DNA from: Flavobacteriaceae bacterium
GTDB lineage: Bacteria; Bacteroidota; Bacteroidia; Flavobacteriales; Flavobacteriaceae
Length of the DNA: 64,000 nucleotides
Assembly (NCBI GenBank): GCA_018669795.1
Contig: JABHSQ010000005.1
Location: 310,001 to 374,000, forward strand
Direction of reading: 5' to 3'
A program made the translations under genes and the position numbers. Positions within the stretch are counted from its first letter, which is position 1, and every line of letters begins with the position of its first letter. The notes beneath the pieces were generated by a model that worked only from the letters and a program-made list of their open reading frames with translations, was not told the origin of the DNA and ran no database searches. Below, piece by piece: positions 1-9,388 of the stretch.

Positions 1-639
1 AGTAGTGCAGCGAGTGCTGTTGGAAGTGTTTTTGGAATGAATGCGCTTTTAGGAAGCCCTTATAATAAAACCGAACTCACCCAATTTGCTATGAAAGGGG
101 AAGCCTTGGCTAGTAAATGTGAACATGCAGATAATTTAGCACCTGCTTTGTTTGGAGGTTTTACCCTAGTAAAAAGCCTATCGCCTTTAGAAATTTTAGA
201 AATTCCATCTCCAGATAAATTATATACAACCATTATTCACCCACAAATAGAGGTTAAAACAGCAGATTCTAGAGCCATTCTTCCAAAAGAAGTAAAGCTT
301 CAAGAAGCGATTGTTCAATGGGCAAACTTTGGAAGTTTGATCCATAGTTTACATACTAACAATTACCAATTAATGAAAAGATCCTTGCATGATGCCATTA
401 TAGAACCTCACAGAAGTAAGTTAATTCCGTTTTACAAGGAAGTTAAACAAGCAGCGCTAAATGCAGGAGCTTTGGGTACTAATATTTCTGGTTCGGGGCC
501 TTCTATTTTTTCTTTATGTAAAGGAATTGAAACTGCAACCTTGGTAAGCGATGCTATAAAAAAAGTATATTTAAGCACAGGGATTAAATTTGATATTCAC
601 ATCTCAAAAATTAATATTGAAGGGATTAAAGTGCTATGA
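1..639 (+). CDS. thrB: Homoserine kinase, C-terminal part (5' truncated by window edge)
   Basis: Frame open from base 1 (SSASAVGSVFGMNALLG...); GHMP-kinase C-terminal motif GTNISGSGPSIFSLC; directly upstream of thrC. Confidence 0.9.
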   Translation, partial: SSAASAVGSVFGMNALLGSPYNKTELTQFAMKGEALASKCEHADNLAPALFGGFTLVKSLSPLEILEIPSPDKLYTTIIHPQIEVKTADSRAILPKEVKLQEAIVQWANFGSLIHSLHTNNYQLMKRSLHDAIIEPHRSKLIPFYKEVKQAALNAGALGTNISGSGPSIFSLCKGIETATLVSDAIKKVYLSTGIKFDIHISKINIEGIKVL

Positions 640-687
640 GGTAAACCGGAAACATTCCCAATCGAACGCTAGAAAAACAAACAAACA

Positions 688-1983
688 ATGAAATACTACA
701 GTTTAAATAAAAAAGCAGCTAATGTATCTTTTAAAGATGCTGTTATTAAAGGATTGGCTCCAGATAAAGGATTGTATTTTCCCGAACAAATTACCCCCTT
801 ATCAAAAGCATTTTTTGAGAACATTGATAGGCTATCTCATTCTGAAATTGCCTTCGAAGCCATCAAGCAATTTGTATCTCCAGAAATTCCAACAGATGTT
901 TTAAAAACCATTATAGAAGAAACACTTTCTTTTGATTTCCCCGTCGTGGAATTCAATAAAAATATTTCAACTTTAGAACTATTTCACGGACCAACGATGG
1001 CATTTAAAGATGTTGGTGCTCGTTTTATGGCACGTTGTTTAGGCTATTTTAATAAAAATAATAACAATGAAGTGACCGTCCTAGTAGCTACCTCTGGCGA
1101 TACAGGTGCAGCTGTAGCAAATGGGTTTTTAGGGGTCAAAAATGTAAAAGTAGTAATACTATACCCGAGTGGTAAAGTGAGTGCCATTCAAGAAAAACAA
1201 TTAACGACCCATGGGCAAAACATCAGCGCTCTAGAAGTTAAGGGTACCTTTGATGATTGTCAAGCCATGGTTAAAACTGCTTTTTTAGATAAAAAACTTA
1301 CCGATATGATGCAGTTAACTTCTGCAAATTCTATCAATGTTGCACGTTGGTTGCCACAATTGTTTTATTTTATGTTTGCATACAGAAGATTACATAAAAA
1401 GCATAAAGACCTTGTTTTTTCTGTGCCAAGTGGAAATTTTGGAAATGTCTGTGCAGGAATTATGGCACAACAGTTAGGTTTGCCTATTAAACATTTTATA
1501 GCATCAAATAATGACAACAATGTCGTAACAAAATATTTAAGGACAGCGCTATACAAACCGGAGCCATCTGTGCAAACCATAAGTAATGCGATGGATGTAG
1601 GGGATCCAAGTAACTTTATTCGCATTCAAGAACTATATAAAAATAATTTTGAGACCCTAAAAGAAAACCTCTCGTCGTTTAGTTTTTCCAATAAGGAAAC
1701 CAAGGCAGCGATGTTAGAAATTTATAACCGTTATAATTATGTTGCTGATCCACATGGGGCAGTTGGTTATTTGGGATGTAAAGCTTATTTAGAAAAGAAT
1801 CCAACTGCTTATTGTGTGTTTTTTGAAACTGCACATCCCACTAAATTTTTAGACATTGTAGAAGCGGTGGTCAAAAAGGAACAAGTCCTACCACCACAAA
1901 TTAAATCGGTAATGGGAAAAATTAAAGAAGCAATCACAATAGTTACCTACGAGGATTTAAAACATTATTTATTAAATTCTTAG
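688..1983 (+). CDS. thrC: Threonine synthase
   Basis: 431 aa; PLP motif HGPTMAFKDVGARFMAR, SGDTGAAVANGF; adjacent to thrB. Confidence 0.95.
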   Translation: MKYYSLNKKAANVSFKDAVIKGLAPDKGLYFPEQITPLSKAFFENIDRLSHSEIAFEAIKQFVSPEIPTDVLKTIIEETLSFDFPVVEFNKNISTLELFHGPTMAFKDVGARFMARCLGYFNKNNNNEVTVLVATSGDTGAAVANGFLGVKNVKVVILYPSGKVSAIQEKQLTTHGQNISALEVKGTFDDCQAMVKTAFLDKKLTDMMQLTSANSINVARWLPQLFYFMFAYRRLHKKHKDLVFSVPSGNFGNVCAGIMAQQLGLPIKHFIASNNDNNVVTKYLRTALYKPEPSVQTISNAMDVGDPSNFIRIQELYKNNFETLKENLSSFSFSNKETKAAMLEIYNRYNYVADPHGAVGYLGCKAYLEKNPTAYCVFFETAHPTKFLDIVEAVVKKEQVLPPQIKSVMGKIKEAITIVTYEDLKHYLLNS

Positions 1984-2302
1984 TTGAGTTTGATACATTA
2001 GTAAACGAACCGCATTTATCTATTAAAATTTTTAATTGGTAACAAGTATGTTTTTATTAAATTTTCTAAAATATTTAATTATTTAGATACTATATAATTA
2101 GTAATTCCTTTATCACTTTAAGAAAATACTTAAAAGTACGTTTGTTTCTAATACTATTTTTTTTATAGTTATAAAGCCCATTTATCTTAAAAAATATATG
2201 GAGTTGAGGTATAAATGTATGTAAATTTATTTTCTATAAAATTACATCTATCTGCAAATAAATTAAGATTGTATATTTGTATTAGGAAAATAAAAATTGA
2301 AA

Positions 2303-2383
2303 ATGAAAAAATACTTTTCTAAAACCCAAATATTGATAGCAATTATTGTTCTTCTTATAATTAACTTGTTTATTATATTTTAA
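2303..2383 (+). CDS. Putative 26-aa single-TM microprotein MKKYFSKTQILIAIIVLLIINLFIIF
   Basis: ATG ORF with basic N-terminus and hydrophobic helix, TATATTTG box at 2272-2279 upstream. Confidence 0.25.
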   Translation: MKKYFSKTQILIAIIVLLIINLFIIF

Positions 2384-2470
2384 TTTATGAAAAACTATTC
2401 TGACTTTATAAAAGAAAGACTAATTAAATTCTACAAGTGTGAACTTAAAGCTTGTTAAATTTGTCAGTCT

Positions 2471-3709
2471 TTATTGTGATTTTTCTAAGTTAATAAGGTA
2501 AGCTAAATTTCGAACAATTTTGTTGTGTTTTTTTACAAATGGATTGGATTCATCCCAAACATATCCGGCGAGCACAGCACATATTTGCTTTTTAATTTCC
2601 GTGTTCTGTGGTCTGTGAAAAAATAAGGTTTGTAAATTCCCTGTATACCATTCTTTAACGTAAGTAGAAAAAACATTAACCCCTTTTTTGATATAATTAG
2701 AGTAGTCTTCTTCCCAGTTTACAGTTTCATTATTTAGTTCTTTGGTTATTAGTTTTGCTGCTAATATTCCTGATTCTGTGGCAAAAGTTACACCAGAAGA
2801 AAAGACTGGATCCAAAAACTCTGCACTATTTCCTGTTAAAGCATAGCCTTTACCATAGAGCTGTTTTACCGACTTTGAGAAATTTTTTATACTTACTGGT
2901 TCAAATGTATAATCTAAGTCTTTAAAACGTTCATAATAATAAGTTGAAAGCTTCATCATCTCAGTTAATCTTTTTGTGGAATTTCCTTTAAAAGATTCCA
3001 TGTAATCTGTCGCACCAACATAACCAATACTTGTTATTCCGTTAGAGAAAGGAATTACCCATAACCAAGTATCTTTATCTATCACATCAAAAGTAATAAG
3101 TGTGCCTTCTTTTCCTTTCGGTCGTTTAATATCTTTTACATGGGTAAAAATTGAAGAATGCTCAGGTATAGCTGATGGAGCATCCAGATCTAATAATCTT
3201 GGTAAAACACGACCAAAACCACTAGAATCAATAATGAATTTAGCTTCAATAGTCTTAGTTTTTTGTTCTTTATTCTTTATTGTTGTTACTGAAGTTCCAT
3301 CTTCACTAAAAACCACATCAACTACTTCTTCTTCAAAAGTAATATCTACACCGTTTTTTATGAGTTCGTCGGTAAGTGTTTTATCAAAATCGGCCCTAGG
3401 AACTTGCCAAGTCCAATCCCATCCTTTCGTGTGTTTTTCACTGAAATCGAAATTACAAACTACATCTTCTTTTAAAAAACGAGCTCCATTTTTAATCTCA
3501 AATTCTTGTTTTTTTAAACACTCTAAAAGTCCTACTTCATCAAAATGATCCATGCACCTTGGAAGTAAGCTTTCTCCTATAGCAAATCGCGGGAATTTGT
3601 TTTTTTCAACAACCTTAATTTTTAATCCATTCTTATGCAAATAAGAAGCAGCAACACAACCTGATGGTCCTGCACCAATAATTAAAACATCAACATTTGT
3701 ATTACTCAT
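2471..3709 (-). CDS. FAD-dependent oxidoreductase, flavin-dependent halogenase-like
   Basis: GAGPSG Rossmann motif, GESLLPR, WxWxIP motif (TWLWVIPF); divergent from aryl-polyene locus. Confidence 0.75.
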   Translation of the reverse strand: MSNTNVDVLIIGAGPSGCVAASYLHKNGLKIKVVEKNKFPRFAIGESLLPRCMDHFDEVGLLECLKKQEFEIKNGARFLKEDVVCNFDFSEKHTKGWDWTWQVPRADFDKTLTDELIKNGVDITFEEEVVDVVFSEDGTSVTTIKNKEQKTKTIEAKFIIDSSGFGRVLPRLLDLDAPSAIPEHSSIFTHVKDIKRPKGKEGTLITFDVIDKDTWLWVIPFSNGITSIGYVGATDYMESFKGNSTKRLTEMMKLSTYYYERFKDLDYTFEPVSIKNFSKSVKQLYGKGYALTGNSAEFLDPVFSSGVTFATESGILAAKLITKELNNETVNWEEDYSNYIKKGVNVFSTYVKEWYTGNLQTLFFHRPQNTEIKKQICAVLAGYVWDESNPFVKKHNKIVRNLAYLINLEKSQ

Positions 3710-3811
3710 TATTTTAATAGTAAAGTTTAATTTATTATTTTAAATTCGTAAACGATAATAGCAACAATGCTTTGAAAAAAATAATTCAATAAATATATTG
3801 AAAAAATATAG

Positions 3812-5353
3812 ATGGTAAAACTTTTAGGCGAATTAAGGATCGAAGAATTTTATAAAATAATATTCGAATCTCACTCTATTGAAATGGATAGCACTGTTTT
3901 AGAGATAGTTGAGAGGAGTTTTGTTTTTTTAAAAGAATTTTCGAAAAATAAAGTTATTTATGGTGTCAACACCGGTTTTGGTCCGATGGCTCAGTATAAA
4001 ATTAAAAACTCTGAAAGAATACAATTACAATATAATTTAATAAGAAGCCATGCTTCAGGTACAGGGAATATAATTCCTGATATGTATGTTAAAGCAGCTA
4101 TGTTAGCTAGACTTAATACATTGTCTTTAGGAAATTCTGGTGTTCACAAATATGTCATTGAACTAATGACAATGCTAATTAATAAAAATATAATTCCTTT
4201 AATTCACGAGCATGGAGGTGTTGGTGCTAGTGGAGATTTAGTTCAATTGGCACATTTAGCTTTGGTGTTAATTGGTGAAGGTGAAGTGTTTTACAAAGGA
4301 GAGCGTAAAGCCACAAAGGATGTTTTTAAAGATGAAGGTTTAGAGCCAATTCCTATTGAATTACGAGAAGGACTAGCTTTATTAAATGGTACTTCAGTAA
4401 TGACAGGTATAGGCATTGTAAATACAATCTATACAAGAAGATTATTAGATTGGATGATTTCTTGTTCTGCCGTAATTAATGAAATTGTAAAAGCTTATGA
4501 CGATCATTTATCTTATGAGTTAAATCAGTCGAAAAAGCATAAAGGACAACGCAAAATTGCAGAAGCGATGCGTGAGCATTTAAAAGATAGTTCTTTAACA
4601 AGAAAAAGAGAGGATCATTTGTACGAGAATAATAATAATAATAATAGCGATAATGTTTTGGTATTTAAAGATAAAGTACAAGAGTACTATTCATTGCGTT
4701 GTGTACCACAGATTTTAGGACCTGTTTTAGATACATTAAATGGTGTTGAAAGTGTTTTAATTAAAGAAGTAAATTCTGCAAATGACAACCCAATTGTAAA
4801 TATAGAGAAGCAGCACGTATACCATGGTGGTAATTTCCATGGAGATTATGTTTCATTGGAAATGGATAAGCTAAAGATCGTAGTCACAAAAATGAGTATG
4901 TTAGCTGAAAGACAATTAAATTATCTTCTAAACCCAAGTCTTAATAATATATTACCTGCCTTTGTGAATCTTGGCAAAATAGGATTAAATTTTGGTATGC
5001 AAGGTGTGCAATTTACTGCAACGTCTACAACAGCTGAAAATCAAATGCTTTCAAACCCAATGTATGTTCATAGCATCCCTAATAATAATGATAATCAGGA
5101 TGTAGTAAGTATGGGTACTAATGCTGCTTTGATTACCAAAAGGGTAATTGAAAATGCATTTGAAGTTGTAGCGATAGAAATGATAACAATTATTCAAGCA
5201 ATCGAATATCTTAAAGTTCAAAATAAAGTATCTTCTAAAACAAAAAAGATGTACAATGAAATAAGGCAAATAATTCCTATATTTACAGAAGACGTTGTTA
5301 TGTATCCATATGTAAACAAGGTAAAAGATTTTATTATAAACAATAAAAACTAG
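3812..5353 (+). CDS. Aromatic amino acid ammonia-lyase, probable tyrosine ammonia-lyase
   Basis: MIO motif GGVGASGDLVQLAHLAL; strong similarity by eye to Flavobacterium johnsoniae TAL (YGVNTGFGPMAQY, NLIRSHASGTG, SNPMYVHSIPNNNDNQDVVSMG). Confidence 0.9.
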   Translation: MVKLLGELRIEEFYKIIFESHSIEMDSTVLEIVERSFVFLKEFSKNKVIYGVNTGFGPMAQYKIKNSERIQLQYNLIRSHASGTGNIIPDMYVKAAMLARLNTLSLGNSGVHKYVIELMTMLINKNIIPLIHEHGGVGASGDLVQLAHLALVLIGEGEVFYKGERKATKDVFKDEGLEPIPIELREGLALLNGTSVMTGIGIVNTIYTRRLLDWMISCSAVINEIVKAYDDHLSYELNQSKKHKGQRKIAEAMREHLKDSSLTRKREDHLYENNNNNNSDNVLVFKDKVQEYYSLRCVPQILGPVLDTLNGVESVLIKEVNSANDNPIVNIEKQHVYHGGNFHGDYVSLEMDKLKIVVTKMSMLAERQLNYLLNPSLNNILPAFVNLGKIGLNFGMQGVQFTATSTTAENQMLSNPMYVHSIPNNNDNQDVVSMGTNAALITKRVIENAFEVVAIEMITIIQAIEYLKVQNKVSSKTKKMYNEIRQIIPIFTEDVVMYPYVNKVKDFIINNKN

Positions 5354-5361
5354 TAATATAA

Positions 5362-5610
5362 TGTTCACTAAATATTTTTTCAACTCTTACCCAAGAACTG
5401 GCTTTAGTGAGGGAAAACGACATGTTTGGTTATATAAATACTGTTGGTGAATATGTTATCGAACCACAATTTAAATTAGCAAAGAATTTTTCTGGAAGCT
5501 TCACAGCAGTGCTTCAAGGAGATAAATGGGGATTTATAAATACCAAAGGAGAAGTGTTAGGTGGTAAATGGTTTCAAAATACAGAACTATTTGTAAACAC
5601 AAAACTGTAG
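5362..5610 (+). pseudogene. WG-repeat protein remnant
   Basis: Open frame 5362-5610 (..ALVRENDMFGYINTVGEYVIEPQFKLAKNFSGSFTAVLQGDKWGFINTKGEV) holds about 1.5 WG repeats with no ATG/signal peptide; only GTG at 5407. Confidence 0.55.
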
Positions 5611-5628
5611 AATTTGTAAAAAAAATAG

Positions 5629-6384
5629 ATGAAGGGAAGTATAGAAAATAAAACTAAACATGCTTTAGTTACAGGTGGTTCAAGAGGAATAGGTAAAGCT
5701 GTCTGTATTCAATTAGCCAAAGATACAGAATATCACATTTTAATAAATTACAACAGCAATAAATTAGAGGCTTTAAATACCTTAAAAGAAGTAAATAGAG
5801 TTGGAGGTATTGGAGAAATACTACAATTTAATGTTGTAAATGTAGACGAAGTAAAGAAGGTATTAGATGCTTGGAACGAAAGAAATAAAGATGCTATTAT
5901 AGAAGTACTCGTAAATAATGCAGGTATTACAAAAGATGGCTTGTTTATGTGGATGCCTCAAAATGATTGGCAAGATGTTATTAACACATCTCTTAATGGA
6001 TTTTTTAATGTGACCAATCATTTAATTCAAAAATTACTAGTAAATCGATATGGAAGAATTATTAATATGGTATCGGTTTCTGGATTAAAAGGTACGCCAG
6101 GTCAAACTAATTATTCAGCAGCAAAAGGTGCTGTTATAGCTGCTACTAAAGCATTAGCTCAAGAAGTAGCAAAAAGGAATATTACTGTAAACGCTGTAGC
6201 TCCTGGTTTTATAAAAACAGACATGACAAGTGAACTTGATGAAAAAGAACTAAAGAAAATGATTCCTGTAAATCGATTCGGTACGGCCGAAGAAGTTGCA
6301 CATGTTGTTTCTTTTCTAGCTTCAAATAAAGCATCTTATATCACTGGCGAGATTATAAATATTAATGGAGGAATTTATTCATAA
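5629..6384 (+). CDS. fabG: 3-oxoacyl-ACP reductase (FabG-type SDR)
   Basis: TGGSRGIGKAV, NNAG, YSAAKGAVIAATKALAQE motifs. Confidence 0.93.
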   Translation: MKGSIENKTKHALVTGGSRGIGKAVCIQLAKDTEYHILINYNSNKLEALNTLKEVNRVGGIGEILQFNVVNVDEVKKVLDAWNERNKDAIIEVLVNNAGITKDGLFMWMPQNDWQDVINTSLNGFFNVTNHLIQKLLVNRYGRIINMVSVSGLKGTPGQTNYSAAKGAVIAATKALAQEVAKRNITVNAVAPGFIKTDMTSELDEKELKKMIPVNRFGTAEEVAHVVSFLASNKASYITGEIININGGIYS

Positions 6385-6398
6385 TTTAAATTTGAAGA

Positions 6399-7619
6399 AT
6401 GGGAAGAGTAGTGATTACCGGAATGGGAATTTATTCTTGTATTGGTAAAAATTTAGATGAAGTTAAGGAATCTTTATACGAAGGTAAGTCTGGGATTGTG
6501 ATTGATAAAGACAGAGTTCCTTTCGGATATAGTTCTCCATTAACAGGTATGGTTGATGAACCAAATTTAAAAAAACAACTTTCTAGAAGACAACGTTTAA
6601 GTTTGAGTGAAGAAGGTTGCTATGCATATGTTGCTACTATTGAAGCTTTAGAAAATGCTGGAATTACACAAGATTATCTTGATATAAATGAAGTAGGAAT
6701 ACTTTATGGCAATGATAGTACTGCAAAAGCAGTTATAAATTCTATAGATAAAATTAGAGTAAAAAAAGATACTTCTTTGGTTGGTTCAGGTGCTATATTT
6801 CAGGCCATGAATTCTACTGTAACCATGAATCTTTCTACAATATTTAAGCTTAAAGGTGTTAACTTCACAATAAGTGCAGCTTGTGCTAGTGGTTCACATT
6901 CTATTGGCATGGCTTATCAACTTATAAAAAGCGGATTACAAGAATGTGTTATTTGTGGTGGAGCTCAAGAAATAAATAAGTTTGCAATGGGTAGTTTTGA
7001 TGGTTTAGGTGTATTTGCTATGAATACTGATGATCCAGCAAAAGCCTCACGACCATTTGATAAAAACAGAGATGGTTTAGTGCCTAGTGGTGGTGCAGCA
7101 ACTTTAGTTGTTGAGAGTTATGAGTCTGCAGTAAAAAGAGGAGCTCCTATCTTAGCAGAAATAATAGGCTATGGTTTTTCTTCTAATGGAGATCATATAT
7201 CTACTCCAAATGTTGATGGTCCTTCAAGAGCTATGTTAAAGGCAATTAAACAAGCAAATATAGATAGTAGTGCAATTGATTACGTAAATGCTCATGCAAC
7301 TTCAACTCCTATAGGTGACACAAATGAAGCTAAAGCTATTTTTAATGTGTTTGGTAAAAATGGACCTTATGTGAGTTCTACAAAATCAATGACAGGTCAT
7401 GAATGTTGGATGGCAGGAGCAAGTGAAGTTGTATATTCTGTACTAATGATGCAAAACAATTTTATTGCTCCAAATATAAATTTAGAGGAACCTGATGAAG
7501 ATGCTTCTAAATTAAATTTAGTAAGTAAAACGTTAGATAAAAAAATTGATGTATTTTTATCTAATTCTTTTGGATTTGGTGGTACAAATTCAGCATTAAT
7601 AATAAAAAAAATACAATAG
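6399..7619 (+). CDS. Beta-ketoacyl-ACP synthase (FabF-type)
   Basis: ISAACASGSHSIG nucleophile, NAHATSTPIGD, KSMTGHECWMAGASE. Confidence 0.93.
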   Translation: MGRVVITGMGIYSCIGKNLDEVKESLYEGKSGIVIDKDRVPFGYSSPLTGMVDEPNLKKQLSRRQRLSLSEEGCYAYVATIEALENAGITQDYLDINEVGILYGNDSTAKAVINSIDKIRVKKDTSLVGSGAIFQAMNSTVTMNLSTIFKLKGVNFTISAACASGSHSIGMAYQLIKSGLQECVICGGAQEINKFAMGSFDGLGVFAMNTDDPAKASRPFDKNRDGLVPSGGAATLVVESYESAVKRGAPILAEIIGYGFSSNGDHISTPNVDGPSRAMLKAIKQANIDSSAIDYVNAHATSTPIGDTNEAKAIFNVFGKNGPYVSSTKSMTGHECWMAGASEVVYSVLMMQNNFIAPNINLEEPDEDASKLNLVSKTLDKKIDVFLSNSFGFGGTNSALIIKKIQ

Positions 7620-7623
7620 AAAG

Positions 7624-7866
7624 ATGAATAAAGAAGTTATTATTGAAAAAATAAACAACTTTCTTATAGATGAATTTGAAGTTGAATCTGAAGATATTTC
7701 TCCAGAAGCAAACTTGAAAGAAACTTTAGATCTTGATAGTTTAGATTTTGTAGACCTTGTAGTCTCTGTTGAATCAAATTTTGGTGTTAAATTAGAGGGT
7801 GAAGATTTTTTAAATGTCGTATTGCTTGAAGACTTCTATAATCTTATTGAAAATAAACTTCTATAA
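7624..7866 (+). CDS. Acyl carrier protein
   Basis: 80 aa with DLDSLDFVDLVVSVE phosphopantetheine site. Confidence 0.93.
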   Translation: MNKEVIIEKINNFLIDEFEVESEDISPEANLKETLDLDSLDFVDLVVSVESNFGVKLEGEDFLNVVLLEDFYNLIENKLL

Positions 7867-7882
7867 TCTTACTTAAATATTT

Positions 7883-8767
7883 ATGGATGTTGATTGGAAA
7901 GGGAAGTCAAGAGGTAATGTTCTAGGATATAAAATATTCATATTTTGTATTAAAAAACTAGGATTAACTTCAGCATATTTTGTTCTATATTTTGTTGCTG
8001 CTTATTTTTGTTTTTTTGCTAAAGACAGCACAGAATCATCTTACTATTACTTTCGAAAACGACTCGGCTATTCAAGATTTAAAAGCATAACAAGCGTTTA
8101 TCTAAGTTATTTTGTTTTTGGACAAACAATTATAGATAAAATTGCAATTTCTTCCGGTCTTAAATCTAAATTCACATATGATTTTGACGGTATTCATCGT
8201 ATTAAAGAAGTATTGAAGGAAAAAAAAGGTGGTATTCTTATTAGTGGTCATTTAGGTAATTTTGAAATTGCCCAACATTTTTTTGGAGAATTAGAAGAGA
8301 AAGATTGTATTAGTTTATTAAGGTACAACGTTGAACACACTGCTATTAAGAATTATCTCGATACAGTAATGAAAAAATCTAACATAAAAATTATTTTCAT
8401 TAAAGATGATTTTTCTCATATATTTGAAATCAATGCAGCATTGGCTAGAAACGAAATTGTTTGTATAACAGGAGATAGATATATTAAAGATTCAAAATAT
8501 TTAACTCAAGAATTATTAGGCAAAGAAGCTAAGTTTCCTGCTGGACCATTTCTTCTCGCTTCTAGATTAAAAGTCCCTGTATTATTCGTTTATGTAATGA
8601 AAGAATCCAGAAAACACTACCATTTATATGCAAGAAGCTCAAAAGTAAAATATAGAGATGCAAATGCATTACTAAATAATTATACAAAAAGTTTAGAATG
8701 GATACTTAAAAAGCACCCATTACAATGGTTTAATTATTTTGATTTTTGGAACGTAAATAAAGAGTAA
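7883..8767 (+). CDS. HtrB/LpxL-like acyltransferase
   Basis: GGILISGHLGNFEIAQ, TGDRYI, FPAGPFLLASRLKVPVLFVYV motifs. Confidence 0.88.
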   Translation: MDVDWKGKSRGNVLGYKIFIFCIKKLGLTSAYFVLYFVAAYFCFFAKDSTESSYYYFRKRLGYSRFKSITSVYLSYFVFGQTIIDKIAISSGLKSKFTYDFDGIHRIKEVLKEKKGGILISGHLGNFEIAQHFFGELEEKDCISLLRYNVEHTAIKNYLDTVMKKSNIKIIFIKDDFSHIFEINAALARNEIVCITGDRYIKDSKYLTQELLGKEAKFPAGPFLLASRLKVPVLFVYVMKESRKHYHLYARSSKVKYRDANALLNNYTKSLEWILKKHPLQWFNYFDFWNVNKE

Positions 8768-8768
8768 A

Positions 8769-8951
8769 ATGAAGAACATTCTAGAAATACAATATTCCCA
8801 GTCTGACCAGTTAACTGAACTCACGAAAAATATAGCCAAACCCCTTACTAATTACAAAGACTTAAATGTTGTTTATCATCAAATCAAAATGGAAACAGGC
8901 CATGCCTATCCATGGTTTTTTTTCATATTCATATACCCACTTAACCGTTAG
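8769..8951 (+). pseudogene. darA: Truncated DarA-like dialkylresorcinol condensing enzyme (N-terminus only)
   Basis: MKNILEIQYSQSDQLTELTKNIAKPL...NVVYHQIKMETGHAYPW resembles DarA N-termini (YSQSGQL...PFPW); the frame then degenerates at a T8 run (8916-8923) and stops. Confidence 0.6.
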
Positions 8952-8959
8952 TTAATAAA

Positions 8960-9388
8960 ATGTTATTAGATAAACCTATTTCGAATATTGAAAATTTAAT
9001 ACCACAAAAGGCACCTTTTGTAATGGTAGATACATTACTAGGTTTTTCATGTGAAAATATTATTTCCTCTTTTAAAATTATAGAAACCAATATTTTCTAT
9101 AAAAATCAGACACTATCTGAAGTAGGATTAATAGAAAATATGGCTCAAACGGTGGCACTCCATACTGGATATGATTATTTTTTAAAAGGAGAACCAACTC
9201 CAATGGGATATATAGGCTCAATTAAAGAAATCCAGATTTTAATGCTTCCTCAATTAGATGAGGTCATAATTACAGAAGTACGTATTTTACAAGAATTTAT
9301 GGGAGTAACTTTAGTAGAAATAACTATCTCTAATACTAAAAAAAAGAAAATTGCCTCATGTACAATGAAAACTGTTATGGCTACTTAA
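8960..9388 (+). CDS. Hotdog-fold 3-hydroxyacyl-ACP dehydratase-like protein
   Basis: IPQKAPFVMVDTLLGF, GLIENMAQTVALHTGY typical of FabZ-like proteins of aryl-polyene clusters. Confidence 0.85.
   Translation: MLLDKPISNIENLIPQKAPFVMVDTLLGFSCENIISSFKIIETNIFYKNQTLSEVGLIENMAQTVALHTGYDYFLKGEPTPMGYIGSIKEIQILMLPQLDEVIITEVRILQEFMGVTLVEITISNTKKKKIASCTMKTVMAT

Noticed and set aside
722-904. 60-aa ORF inside thrC
   Set aside because: Out-of-frame ORF fully overlapping a confident threonine synthase CDS
3102-3548. 148-aa plus-strand ORF opposite the halogenase-like gene
   Set aside because: Antisense shadow, Ser/Lys-rich with no motif
4628-4645. CRISPR-like or VNTR array
   Set aside because: Only a triplet repeat within a CDS; no spaced repeats or cas genes seen anywhere in the window
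5051-5383. 110-aa minus ORF overlapping the TAL 3' end
   Set aside because: Antisense to conserved TAL sequence; Phe/Tyr/Ile-rich artefact of AT-rich DNA
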